A stretch of 64,000 bases of DNA, from NCBI GenBank assembly GCA_934045905.1, contig OW203767.1, positions 24,183,073-24,247,072 of the forward strand. Direction: 5' to 3'. A model generated the notes under the pieces. The model made no database searches. It was not told where the DNA came from and saw only the letters and a list, made by a program, of their open reading frames with translations. Numbering within the stretch: the stretch's first letter is position 1; the number at the start of each line of letters is the position of its first letter. The stretch is from Leuctra nigra. Taxonomy: Eukaryota; Arthropoda; Insecta; Plecoptera; Leuctridae. Both the position numbers and the translations under genes were made by a program. Shown piece after piece: positions 18,698 to 28,857 of the stretch.

Positions 18698-19756
18698 GCA
18701 ACTGTCGGTGCTCTGAGCATCTGTCGGTGTCCTGCGGTTGACGTAGGTTGGTATCGCGCCGGGGGAACTTTCATGATCTACGAACCTGCCGCCAGTTTCC
18801 AGAACTACATAATAGACAACCGCCTCCTCTACGGCATCATGTTAGGGGAGATCTTTCTCTCCGGTTTTGGAATATCCAGCATCATCATCACTGCTCTTGT
18901 CTTCAAGAAATGGAGGAGAGACATTGGACACCAGATCCTACTGCACATGGTCTTGGCACTTATTCTCAATCTTGTGTTTGGTTTCTTTAACAACTTCAAA
19001 CATTATGATATGAGAAGCAGATCATGTCTTGCTATTGGAATCATTCGCCATTATTCTTATCTCGCTATGTTTGCTTGGTTGTGTGTTATGTCAGCGTTGC
19101 AGTTGAAACGTCATCTTACGGTTCTTGGTTCAAAAAGCACTCGCCATCTTCTTGCTAAGGTAGCTATGATCGCATGGGGTTTGCCCTTGATCCCTATCAT
19201 CACCCTAACATCTTTGAACACCGAGTTGTACCGAACTGATTTGAGGAACCGAGGGTTTTGTTACCCAGAAGGTCTATCTTTTCAACTGACAGTACAATTA
19301 CCAGCAGCTCTTGTCCTTATAGCGAACGTATTAATATTTGTTTTGATCACTGCACGTATTTACCACTGTTTCGGTTGGGGTAAAATGAAAGGAATGGAGA
19401 CCCACGGATTGAGCAGTCGGAAGGTACAGTTACGCCGTCTTGGAACAAGTATGTTCATCTTCTTTCTATTCGGACTGACTTGGACGTTCCATTTACTATC
19501 CGAGGAAGGAATAATCAACAATAAGTTCATCTTCGAGTACTTGTTTCTGATGACAGCAACGACTCACGTATTCATGTTGGCTTTGTTCTTCATATTCCTG
19601 GACAAAGCGACTCGGACCATGTGGCTGAACGCTATCGGTGACAGAATACCCTGGGTTGCTGGCAAACTGGCGGAGAGGGAGAGGAAGAAGAAGGTAAAGA
19701 AGAATGCGAGAAGATGTCATTCTACTACTTCCGTGATTGTAACGACAACAGTTTAG
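18698..19756 (+). CDS. Adhesion-type (class B) GPCR, 7TM exon of module A
   Basis: A terminal exon of 352 residues after GTTCACGTTCCAG, phase 0. Residues 1-22 complete the GPS: SICRCPAVDVGWYRAGG supplies the C-x-C pair, but the usual His-Leu-Thr/Ser cleavage site is absent. Seven hydrophobic segments follow at about 43-69, 80-97, 113-136, 151-173, 197-222, 248-267 and 278-301. Cysteines near 110 and 188 would make the TM3-ECL2 disulfide. LFGLTWTFHLL in TM6 is the adhesion-GPCR signature. The tail is Lys/Arg-rich and ends SVIVTTTV. About eight residues differ from module B. The frame is intact although the module upstream is broken. The ligand is unknown. Confidence 0.8.
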   Translation, partial: ATVGALSICRCPAVDVGWYRAGGTFMIYEPAASFQNYIIDNRLLYGIMLGEIFLSGFGISSIIITALVFKKWRRDIGHQILLHMVLALILNLVFGFFNNFKHYDMRSRSCLAIGIIRHYSYLAMFAWLCVMSALQLKRHLTVLGSKSTRHLLAKVAMIAWGLPLIPIITLTSLNTELYRTDLRNRGFCYPEGLSFQLTVQLPAALVLIANVLIFVLITARIYHCFGWGKMKGMETHGLSSRKVQLRRLGTSMFIFFLFGLTWTFHLLSEEGIINNKFIFEYLFLMTATTHVFMLALFFIFLDKATRTMWLNAIGDRIPWVAGKLAERERKKKVKKNARRCHSTTSVIVTTTV

Positions 19757-19949
19757 AATCAACCTTCACTTGTAAACAGAAGAGATGAGATTCTGCTTCG
19801 GTTTATTTGTTACATTAACAGTACTGTTCCCAATTACAGGAACAGTAATTGACACGACACGAAAAGGAATTTTAGAATAACTCTTCAGGGATGAATTAAT
19901 TCCACTTTATTCAAACTACAGGTTTTCATGCGAAAAGTAGTATTTATGC

Positions 19950-19955
19950 AATAAA
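19950..19955 (+). terminator. Poly(A) signal AATAAA, module A
   Basis: GCAATAAAGTGACAACATG lies about 195 bp after the stop codon and is conserved at 36704 and 59983 in the two paralogs, so it is the likely transcript end. A hAT element is inserted 16 bp downstream. Confidence 0.65.
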
Positions 19956-19971
19956 GTGACAACATGAAGAG

Positions 19972-20845
19972 CAGAGTTGGGTAAGTTACTTGTAAAAAGG
20001 AACTAGTTACTCTGTAAGTTACCTGGTCTCAAAAGGACCTAAGTTACTTGGTAAGTTACTTAATTTGAAAAGTAACTGAGTAGTTAACGAAAAATTTAAG
20101 TTACTTTTAAGTTACTTTAAAGTTACTTTTCGGATATTTTTTCGACAAAACACAAACGTGATCGAACTCCGCTGAGGGTTGATTTTGTTCGACAAAGCAA
20201 TTTTATTATTTGTATTTACTCACAGTCATCGTGCTCACAGTCAAAATACAAATTAATAATAAATGTAATTTGCACTCGCGGTAATGGTAAATATTAATGC
20301 ACGCACCTCTTCCTCTTCACTTCACTTCTTTAAATGGTCCATCCATGTGACAATCACTTTGATTTGTGAAACTCTATCTTATTGGGTATACATTTTATGT
20401 AAAAGCTACCCTTATTGGCTAGTATGAATGACGTAATACTTGTTTTCATTTGGATAGGTATGATTCTCGGAAAAACTTGCAGCGGCAGCTGCAAACATCC
20501 CCCAGCCCAACTACCTGCTAATGACTTGTGGAAGGAAATAGATCAATGGGCGAAGGAAGGACACACATTTCATTTCCTGTGATTTGTTGTCTGGGTTTAT
20601 GATTTTCTCTCAAGAGATAGATAGGGAGTTTGTAGACTGTGAATATATTATATTTTTGTCAAATTATTTCACCTAAAAGTAACTTTAAAAGTAACGAAAA
20701 TTAAGTTACAAGTTCCTATAAAATTGTAACTTAGTTACTCACAAAGTTACTGAGGATGAAAAGTAACTAGTTACCCCAAAAGTTACCTAAAAAGTAACTA
20801 GTTACCAGTAACTAGTTACTTTCGTTAAGTTACTACCCAACTCTG
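19972..20845. mobile_element. hAT-type MITE (874 bp) with 8-bp target duplication
   Basis: Perfect 12-bp ends CAGAGTTGGGTA / TACCCAACTCTG, allowing for one extra base next to the right end. Flanked by the direct repeat ATGAAGAG at 19964-19971 and 20846-20853. Subterminal regions are full of GTAACT/AGTTAC motifs in both orientations. No transposase frame. CAG..CTG ends with an 8-bp duplication place it in the hAT superfamily. Confidence 0.85.
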
Positions 20846-20853
20846 ATGAAGAG

Positions 20854-21693
20854 TTTCAACGTATAAATCTAATTTAGCTGTACCAATATTTCAGTTCATT
20901 TTGTGATGTTTTTCTTCATTTTCATTTAATTTTCTACTCCCTGTTCAACGTTTGCTTGAAAAGGGCCAGCATGCGAAATTATAAGGTCATCCCATACGAT
21001 GAAGTGGCCTATTTCAAACACAGTTGGTCTTCATATAGTCTTCATATTAGTGTGTTATTAAATTATTGGGCACTGACAGGAATATCTCAAGCAGAATCAT
21101 GATTTCCCTGTATTGTGTGTGATAATTTTTTTAAAGTTTGTTGTTTGACTTGGTGTGTGTAATTTCCTTGCGGATTATGTTTGTTTGGTTTGGTTGAATT
21201 AATGTTTACGGTTTTGATGTTGTTATTTTGTTAATAATATTTTAGTGAGCCCATGTTTCGAGTTTAATTTAAATAAGGAAATTTGTTTAAATAATAAAGT
21301 GTGTATGGTGTGATTTTGCTGACTGTCATTGTCCAGATAACATTATGATCTATTGGCAATAAATATAAAAATAATTTAAATAAATAAAATACTATTATAC
21401 ATCAACGACCTACTCCATGCAGTTAGATCAAGTTTATGTCTCAATTGGGGAATTGATGATTGAAAAATCTGGTCAATTTTCCACATATACCTATTCAGAA
21501 AAACATATGAAATCAAATAATAATTTGGAGGGAAAAACAGTAGATTTTTGCTGATATTTGTAAGAAATTTACTAAAATATAGTGTCAAGTTACAGGCTGT
21601 ATGAAATAAGTAGAAAGAGCTTTCTTTAATCAGTCCATTGGAAGTGCTGGGAAAGAAATTGTGGAAGAATAGCAATATGCTGAGCAGACAAAA
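20854..21693. other. 3' flank shared by all three receptor modules
   Basis: Near-identical to 36733-37572 (module B) and recognisably homologous to 60004-60600 plus 62113-62552 (unit C), with shared CAACGTTTGCTTGAAA and TTTGTTTGGTTTGGTTG. No reading frame of note. The duplicated unit therefore extends well past the poly(A) signal. Confidence 0.6.
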
Positions 21694-22218
21694 ATTGAAT
21701 GCTGGGCCGGAAGAATCATGAAACCAACAATTTCATTATTCTGAGTAAAATGCCAAAAACTGTTTCAATGACATATTATAACAATTACTCATTTGGGAAG
21801 ATTTGTGGATGTTATTATATAGGTTTCATTCAATAAATGGGTACCTGAACACAACATTTATTACAAAAACTTATTTATTTGAAAATGTTTTTGTTTCAGT
21901 ACCCTTTCGATTTGTAAATTTTCCTTCGAGGTCCTTAAATTTTTTCGTTGATTATCCATCCACCAGTTTTGTTTTGTTCCTTTGATTTGAATTAATTAAC
22001 AGTCTTAATGACACAATTGCAGTCTGCACCGTCGGCAATCTTAAATCACATTCATGGTTCCATGGCAGCCAACATTCATGATCAATTTAAGTAATGTCAA
22101 CATTTAAAAAATCAACATTTTAAGAAGGCAGTGGATAGACCTAGACATGCACATGCTAATTCCACAAAAAAACTATTTTGAAAAAAGTGTTGGTTTCATG
22201 GTTATTCTGGCCCAGCCG
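21694..22218. mobile_element. MITE family 1, copy in module A 3' flank
   Basis: Begins GAATGCTGGGCCGGAAGAAT and ends GGTTATTCTGGCCCAGC. Same family as 5470-6222. Module B has the identical insertion at 37573-38100, so it predates the A/B duplication. Confidence 0.6.
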
Positions 22219-22268
22219 AATTATACATTGTACATTTTTTGACGGGGGAAAAGGCACTTGCATCTCCT

Positions 22269-22293
22269 CCCCCCCCCCCCCCCCCCCCCCCCA
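22269..22293. repeat. Poly(C) tract
   Basis: An uninterrupted C run of about 25 bases. The module B counterpart (about 38144-38159) is shorter, so the length differs between otherwise near-identical flanks. Confidence 0.8.
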
Positions 22294-22659
22294 AACACGT
22301 AATCACAGTTCCATCATCGTGTGAAGGAAGATTGAGGAAGGAAGTCCACCAGCAGTTGCGAGAAGTTTGCCCCTTGCAATTAGGCAATAAGCAATACACC
22401 GTACGCCACGCCGCTTTCATACTCCCATAGTAACAATCTAGGAAACCAGAGCCAAATGTTGGATCTTTCGAATACAGATGCTTTCAATCATACCAAGAAA
22501 ATTTCCCCCACTCCAACCGATAAGAGAGTAGTTTATGGCTCATCAGCATCAATAAAACCATATAAAACGATGTTAAAATATAATTTAAGTAAAAAAAAAC
22601 TAATATAAATAAGTTTTTTCACATTTCTTTCAAGTATGAGGAAAGTTACAGAAATCAGT

Positions 22660-23040
22660 AATAGACCGATTTAAAAATTAACTTGGTGGCTCTGCTTTCT
22701 AACAAAAATCATATGCAGTTTGATTTCCAGGTACTACCTAAGTCCCTGTCCTATTTATTGTTGAAACATGGACTTGGGTATACCTAGATATCAGACTGCA
22801 TACGATAATTTATTAGAAATCAGAGCAACCAAGATACAGTTCGTTTTTCCTATGTTTGAACTCTCTACAGACCGAGACACCGTCAGTTGTTCTGTAAGGC
22901 CGAGAAAGACAACATTGCAAGGTGAGCGCGCAATAAAGTCTTTCTCGGCCTAGCAGAACAGTTACTGTGGCTCCATCTGGTGAGAGTTCAACATAGGAAA
23001 AACGAACTGTAATGTTTAAATCGGTTTGAGAAACAAGGAA
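22660..23040. repeat. Foldback element with a 34-nt hairpin core, copy A
   Basis: Outer arms ACCGATTTAAA and TTTAAATCGGT; middle arms CAGTTCGTTTTTCCTATG and CATAGGAAAAACGAACTG; inner arms around GGCCGAGAAAGAC (22898) and GTCTTTCTCGGCC (22939). The same structure is present at 38530-38905. Non-coding. Confidence 0.6.
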
Positions 23041-23196
23041 CACGACTGCACTCTGGTTGCTATGGTGGTACTAGGTAAATGACGGCTATCAAGGGCGCAT
23101 TTGAATAAATGCGCCGGAATAAATCCGGGTTTTTTCTCCTCCCTTCTCTATATTACATTCTCACTAGTGGAGCCTGGCTCTGTTGAGAATATAGAC

Positions 23197-23198
<2 letters not shown>

Positions 23199-23251
<53 letters not shown>
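23199..23251. repeat. (AAT)n microsatellite
   Basis: About 17 pure AAT units; interrupted and shorter in module B (39067-39108). Confidence 0.8.
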
Positions 23252-23254
<3 letters not shown>

Positions 23255-23520
23255 TAAATCAATATTATTTTTAGGGAAAGACTGTTTGGACATTATTACG
23301 TTTATATTAACTACGTTTCAAGTACAATTTTAAACTCTTCTTCAGATACTACCCACCGTGCAAAAAACTTGTATCAAACCAACAAATACAATCAGATATA
23401 ATGACATGAGAAGGACACTGCACACAAAAACTAACCTGAAAATAATAAATGAACTGACAATAAGCCAGGAAGGGAGGAAAGCAACTGTTTTATGTTAGGC
23501 TTTTGGCTTCTCGTCATCGG

Positions 23521-24450
23521 GTGCTTCATCTTCATCTTCATCTTCATCTTCATCTTCATCTTCATCTTCATCTTCATCTTCATCTTCATCTTCATCTTCA
23601 TCTTCATCTTCATCTTCATCTTCATCTTCATCTTCATCTTCATCTTCATCTTCACTTCATCTTCATCTTCATCTTCATCTTCATCTTCAACTTCATCTTC
23701 ATCTTCATCTTCATCTTCATCTTCATCTTCATCTTCATCTTCATCTTCATCTTCATCTTCATCTTCATCTTCATCTTCATCTTCATCTTCATCTTCATCT
23801 TCATCTTCATCTTCATCTTCATCTTCATCTTCATCTTCATCTTCATCTTCATCTTCATCTTCATCTTCATCTCATCTTCATCTTCATCTTCATCTTCATC
23901 TCATCTTCATCTTCATCTTCATCTTCATCTTCATCTTCATCTTCATCTTCATCTTCATCTTCATCTTCATCTTCATCTTCATCTTCATCTTCATCTTCAT
24001 CTTCATCTTCATCTTCATCTTCATCTTCATCTTCATCTTCATCTTCATCTTCATCTTCATCTTCATCTTCATCTTCATCTTCATCTTCATCTTCATCTTC
24101 ATCTTCATCTTCATCTTCATCTTCATCTTCATCTTCATCTTCATCTTCATCTTCATCTTCATCTTCATCTTCATCTTCATCTTCATCTTCATCTTCATCT
24201 TCATCTTCATCTTCATCTTCATCTTCATCTTCATCTTCATCTTCATCTTCATCTTCATCTTCATCTTCATCTTCATCTTCATCTTCATCTTCATCTTCAT
24301 CTTCATCTTCATCTTCATCTTCATCTTCATCTTCATCTTCATCTTCATCTTCATCTTCATCTTCATCTTCATCTTCATCTTCATCTTCATCTTCATCTTC
24401 ATCTTCATCTTCATCTTCATCTTCATCTTCATCTTCATCTTCATCTTCAT
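23521..24450. repeat. (TTCATC)n microsatellite
   Basis: More than 900 bp of almost pure TTCATC hexamers with a few single-base slips (for example near 23655 and 23872). Long repetitive His-Leu, Ile-Phe, Ser or Met-Lys frames across it are artefacts of the hexamer. Confidence 0.95.
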
Positions 24451-24557
24451 CTTCATCTTCTTCTTCTTCTCTTCTTCTTCTTCTTCTTCTTCTTCTTCTT
24501 CTTCTTCTTCTTCTTCTTCTTCTTCTTCTTCTTCTTCTTCTTCTTCTTCTTCTTCTT
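24451..24557. repeat. (TTC)n microsatellite reaching the gap
   Basis: TTC triplets continue directly from the hexamer array and run into the N gap, so the true array length is unknown. Confidence 0.9.
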
Positions 24558-24757
24558 NNNNNNNNNNNNNNNNNNNNNNNNNNNNNNNNNNNNNNNNNNN
24601 NNNNNNNNNNNNNNNNNNNNNNNNNNNNNNNNNNNNNNNNNNNNNNNNNNNNNNNNNNNNNNNNNNNNNNNNNNNNNNNNNNNNNNNNNNNNNNNNNNNN
24701 NNNNNNNNNNNNNNNNNNNNNNNNNNNNNNNNNNNNNNNNNNNNNNNNNNNNNNNNN
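24558..24757. other. Assembly gap (200 N)
   Basis: Exactly 200 N, a size that is often a placeholder. Order and distance across it are therefore not proven by sequence. Confidence 0.98.
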
Positions 24758-25475
24758 CAGGAGATGTGGAGGTGCCGGATCAAGCTCCAGGACATGTGGA
24801 GGTGCCGGATCAACCTTCTGGAGAGTCTCAGAATTTTAGCTCGCATGGGCGGGGCTTCGTGAATTTGGTCCCGCCCATTTTTCACTTTTAGTTTTTCGAT
24901 TTCCTCAAAAAGTAGTGACGCACTAATTCTGAAACTTGGTACACTAAATCCCAGTGCCATACACTAAATATATTGAGAAATTCAGAATTTTTGCTCGCAT
25001 GGGGGGGGCTGCGTGAACTTGGCCCCCCCCCCAAAAATCGGACATTGTTTTTCGTTTTACTCCGAAAGTAGTGACGCACTAATTCTGAAACTTGGTACAC
25101 TAAATCCCAGTGCCATACACTAATTATATTGAGAATTTCAGAAATTTTGCTCGCATGGGGGGGGCTGCGTGAACTTGGCCCCCCCCCCAAAATCAGCCGT
25201 TGTTTTTCGATTTACTCCGAAAGTAGTGACGCACTAATTCTGAAACTTTGTACACTAAATCCCAGTGCCATACACTAATTATATTGAGAGTTTCAGACAT
25301 TTTGCTCGCATGGGGGGGGGGGCTGCGTGAACTTGGCCCCCCCCCCCATTTCAAATTTTCGGTTTTTCGATTTTCTCCAAAAGTAGTGACGCACTAATTC
25401 TGAAACTTTGTACACTAAATCCCAGTGCCATACACTAATTATATTGAGAATTTCAGAATTAGTGCGTTCATGGGG
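24758..25475. repeat. Tandem satellite, ~155-160-bp units
   Basis: At least four full units with GTAGTGACGCACTAATTCTG at 24912, 25066, 25222 and 25382, and a shared AAATCCCAGTGCCATACACT. Each unit has a G run, CTGCGTGAACTTGG and a C run in succession. The first partial units near 24765-24815 repeat GTGGAGGTGCCGGATCAA. Non-coding. Confidence 0.75.
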
Positions 25476-25744
25476 GGGGCCAAGTTCACGGACCTCACGT
25501 TTCTACGATTGCTCGCCTCTACAGGTCGCATCGTTCGGTCTAGAGAGTTGAAATTTGGCAGAATCATAGACATTAATTCCCGATGCTCTCTTTTGCAAAA
25601 ATCGATTAAAAATTTTAACCGGAAGTGAAGTTATTGCAATTTTAAATTCATAGTTTTATGAAAGTCAAACGGGTCCATCTAGAGTTTTGAAAGTTGGCAG
25701 AAAAAACTAAATTTTTAAACCGGAAGTGGAAAAATTATCAATAT

Positions 25745-25945
25745 TTAGCGTTCCGCTCTTTCTTCATCTACCAACACAGCAGCTTCGCTGTCCGTCGGCA
25801 GGAATAGCTCAGTTTTCTAAGGCAACTGGCTTCTACCGATGCATACCAAGTTCGATTCCTGGTCCCGGAAAAACTTTTTTTTTCATAATATTCCTTTCTA
25901 ATTTGTGTAAGAGATGATACCTTCCTAGATAAATGTTCAAATGGG
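25745..25945 (+). repeat. tRNA-derived SINE-like unit 1
   Basis: Contains an A-box-like TAGCTCAGTTTTCTAAGG and a B-box AGTTCGATTCCT with tRNA-like spacing, followed by a T run. About 320 bp to the right a homologous unit occurs. No intact cloverleaf was assigned, so it is not called a tRNA gene. Confidence 0.5.
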
Positions 25946-26064
25946 AGGTTCCGGGATGCTGTGGGATGCATCAATAGAACGAAACATCGCAATCGCGGCA
26001 CGCCGGTTGCCTTCGTGTATCAGGCATACAGAAAAGCACAGGAGGCTACGATGACCGACATAAC

Positions 26065-26265
26065 GTCAAGACTCTCTCTTTCATCTATTTACACAGCAGG
26101 TTCTATATCCCTCGGCGAGATAGCTCAGATACTTAAGGCAGCTTGCTTCGACCCATGCTCAGCGGGTTCGATTCCCGATCCCGGCGAAACTTTTTTTATC
26201 GTATTTTTCTTTCTAATTTGTATACGCTATGATACCTTCTTCAATAAATGTTCAAATGATAATAT
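26065..26265 (+). repeat. tRNA-derived SINE-like unit 2
   Basis: A-box-like TAGCTCAGATACTTAAGG and a perfect B-box GGTTCGATTCCC, ends GGCGAG..CCGGCGA, then a T run. Shares TTTCTAATTTGT and AATAAATGTTCAAATG with unit 1. The two may be tandem copies or separate insertions. Confidence 0.5.
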
Positions 26266-26379
26266 GAATACATTCAACGATTACATATCTTCACTTTAAA
26301 ATATTTTATTCTTATATGGATTAGAATAAATATTAATAAGTACACATTGTACAATTGATGAAATAGAGCAATTCGTGAT

Positions 26380-26710
26380 CGAGCTAAACCACACAAAAAG
26401 GCTCCATTGCTCGGTGTATTATCTACAGCTTTAAATTTGTCAGAATTATTTAATTATATAAAATTCAGAAAATTTGTCAATCTTTGTAGCTCATAGATAC
26501 TAAACAAGAAACCACAAAAAAAAGGCTCAGTTACTAATACTCAGTGTATTAGGTGTTGACAATTTTTCAATTGTCAAACTCATTTAATTGTTTAAATTAC
26601 AGTTTATTTGTCAATATTGGTGGCCCAACAAGGAACAAGAACGACAAGAAACAAAAAAACAACCCAAAATGGCTCCATTACTTGCCTCCATTACGTGTTC
26701 TCAACTTTTA
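26380..26710. repeat. Diverged tandem repeat, AT-rich
   Basis: Two to three weakly similar blocks sharing AAAAAGGCTC and CAGTGTATTA-like words and AATTTGTCAAT. No coding potential. Confidence 0.35.
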
Positions 26711-26762
26711 GTTTCTCAAAATAATGTAATTATTATAATTATGATAATATGTCAATCTTCAG

Positions 26763-26855
26763 ATATTCGGTATATCCGAATTATACCGGGGTTTGTATAT
26801 CTCGTATTACGAGATGACGCACAAATTCCGGTCTACACCGGAACAATACACCTAC
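26763..26855. other. Cluster of three short perfect hairpins
   Basis: TTCGGTATATCCGAA, ATCTCGTATTACGAGAT and TTCCGGTCTACACCGGAA follow each other within 90 bp. Function unknown. Confidence 0.5.
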
Positions 26856-27114
26856 AATTATTTACGTTGTTCACATGACTCAAAGTTGTGAACTTTTAAC
26901 AATTTAAAAGTTGAGATAACTCATATTCAAACAATAACCCTTTCGTTATACCATGGAGTTATAAATAGTACTGGTTATACTAACTTTGGCACTATTGGAT
27001 GAAAAACAGAAAACTTTAGACAAGAAGTGACGTTGTTGGCGTTAACAATGTAATGATAGGTAACACTCAATGATCAATGAAAGCTGCTATAAACTTTTAC
27101 CCCATGTGACAAGT

Positions 27115-27867
27115 TGTACAAAAACAAAAACTTGTAAAAAAACTGCCAAGCACCTTCCCACTTAAAGCAATTGAGATCTAAAAGAAGGGCCAAGCAATAA
27201 TATATTGTTTAACATTTTCGCACTTAAAATTCGTGAAACCATTTCGCCCAGTTACTTCCGCCAAGCACAACACTATAAACCTAACTTTGTGTCCAAATTT
27301 GAAGAATAAAATCTATGTAAACCATCATTCTTATCTTTAACAAAATTATAAAAATTAAAAAGCGACGTAAAAAAAAATTTAAATCAAAATAAAAAAATTA
27401 AAAATTAATCTTGGCGCATTGAATTTGCACCGACCGAAGACTTCTTCTATCTTCTTCCTTCTTTCTGTCTTTCTTCGGCTCCTTTATCGTCATCTTCTTT
27501 CTTTCGTCGTCTCCTTGTTCGTCATCGTATTCTTATGTTGCCTTCTTCTTGACACAATGCGCCCAGCTTTATTTTTAATTTTTTTAATTTCGATTTTAAA
27601 TTTTTTTTAAGTCGCTTTTTAATTTTTATAATTTTGTTAAAGATAACAATGATGGTTTACATAGATTTTAATATTCAAATTTGGACACAAAGTTAGGTTT
27701 ATAGTGTTGTGCTTGGCGGAAGTAACTGGGCGAAATGATTTCACGAATTTTAAGTGCGAAAATGTTTCAACAATATATTATTGCTTGGCCCTTCTTTTAG
27801 ATCTCAATTATTTTAAGTGGGAAGGTGCTTGGCAGTTTTTTTTACAAGTTTTTGTTTTTGTACAATT
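27115..27867. mobile_element. Foldback element, ~300-bp arms
   Basis: Left arm starts TTGTACAAAAACAAAAACTT and contains CACTATAAACCTAACTTTG; the right arm is its inverted copy, ending AAGTTTTTGTTTTTGTACAA. The centre (about 27415-27560) is a pyrimidine-rich TTC/TCT stretch. No transposase. Confidence 0.75.
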
Positions 27868-27998
27868 CTAATTTACTCGAATTTCATGGCGTTCTTTTGA
27901 CTATATATTCCAAGCATAACTATATTATGAACTATGAAAAGCCACTACCCGCACGCACGCCGCTGCACTGAATGACGTACTCTCACCTAATATTGTAC

Positions 27999-28016
27999 CC
28001 CCCCCCCCCCCCCCAC
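27999..28016. repeat. Poly(C) tract
   Basis: About 17 consecutive C, just before the SINE-containing repeat. Confidence 0.8.
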
Positions 28017-28079
28017 ACCTGGTATTCTTATGTTAGGTACCATACCGCCAGTATTTAATTCCCACTTCGAGCACTGCAT

Positions 28080-28658
28080 ATTATAGGTATGTAAACAAAC
28101 TGTATACAAGGATTCTGTGAATACTGTGGAAAGGATTCCACAGTCTTCTGACCTCTTTATCAATTGTATCGGGCAGTAGAAATAAAGTTTATGGACCACA
28201 ACCACTGCAGATTGGATACCCAGCTTACCTTAGTGGTTAGCTAGCACTGGACCGGCAATTCAGAGACGTGAGTTCGAATCCCACTGTTGGCAAATATTTT
28301 CTATTTGCATTTAGTATTAAATATGTACATGTATACGTATACTTATACGAATTAGTATACGATAATTGATCTGAAAGTATCTGGAAACATTTTTTTTAAA
28401 GTCTGTAATAGTTACAGGTATGTGGGTTTAATTTCTTTCGAACTAGGTTTCTTCTGAATGAACATAGCAATTAACAATTTTGGAGTATATTTGATTCCTG
28501 GGAGTATTTCTAGAAGCCTGATTTTTACACCATCTCTCTTCACAGGACTCTTATGCCTCTGTTTCCGTGTTTTTTTTTTATAGTGTTTTAGCATTAGTTA
28601 GCAGAAACTAGCAAGTCAGAAGTGACAGAAAGATTAACTCATATCAAATAATATTTAT
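28080..28658 (+). repeat. SINE-containing intron repeat of module B
   Basis: Contains GGAAAGGATTCCACAGTC, an A-box-like TTAGTGGTTAGCTAGCACT and the B-box GTTCGAATCCC (28270-28285). The same sequence follows exon 5 of unit C (52280-52342, resuming at 54893-56008). The shared arrangement suggests it is ancestral intron 5 of the receptor gene, carrying an old tRNA-derived SINE. Confidence 0.5.
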
Positions 28659-28840
28659 CCCCAGAAAAAAAACACTAATTATAAAACTCTCTTCAACTAA
28701 GAAAAATATGAAAGAAATCTAAAATTCAGCACTGAAATGTAGTGATATCTAAAAATGTGCCAAGTCAAAACTTTTTAAAAAATCATAAAATTATTTGCGC
28801 ATCGTATATAATTATTAAATAATATAGACGTGAAGGCCAG
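28659..28840 (+). mobile_element. Helitron-like element, 5' end remnant
   Basis: Starts CCCCAGAAAAAAAACACT after AT, then AATTCAGCACTGAAATGTAG and CCAAGTCAAAACTTT, as in the full copies. Its left flank GACAGAAAGATTAACTC is shared with the copy at 56009, so both descend from one insertion. Only the subterminal arm survives. Confidence 0.55.
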
Positions 28841-28857
28841 AAATAATGTACCTACCT

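Noticed and set aside
18748..18990. Alternative frame over the 7TM exon with a His-rich product.
   Set aside because: Out-of-frame shadow of the membrane-protein exon, which has splice borders and family motifs.
23492..24891. Long His-Leu, Ile-Phe, Ser, Met-Lys and Glu homopolymer-like frames over the microsatellites, also 39305-40576.
   Set aside because: Translations of TTCATC/TTC repeats in several frames; one runs through the N gap. No start, splice or codon evidence.
24758..25475. CRISPR-like array.
   Set aside because: Direct repeats are long and contiguous without unique spacers, and the genome is eukaryotic; this is a satellite.
25790..26200. Functional tRNA genes.
   Set aside because: A and B boxes are clear, but I could not build complete cloverleafs with paired acceptor stems and anticodon arms; two related copies with T-rich tails fit SINE-like repeats better.
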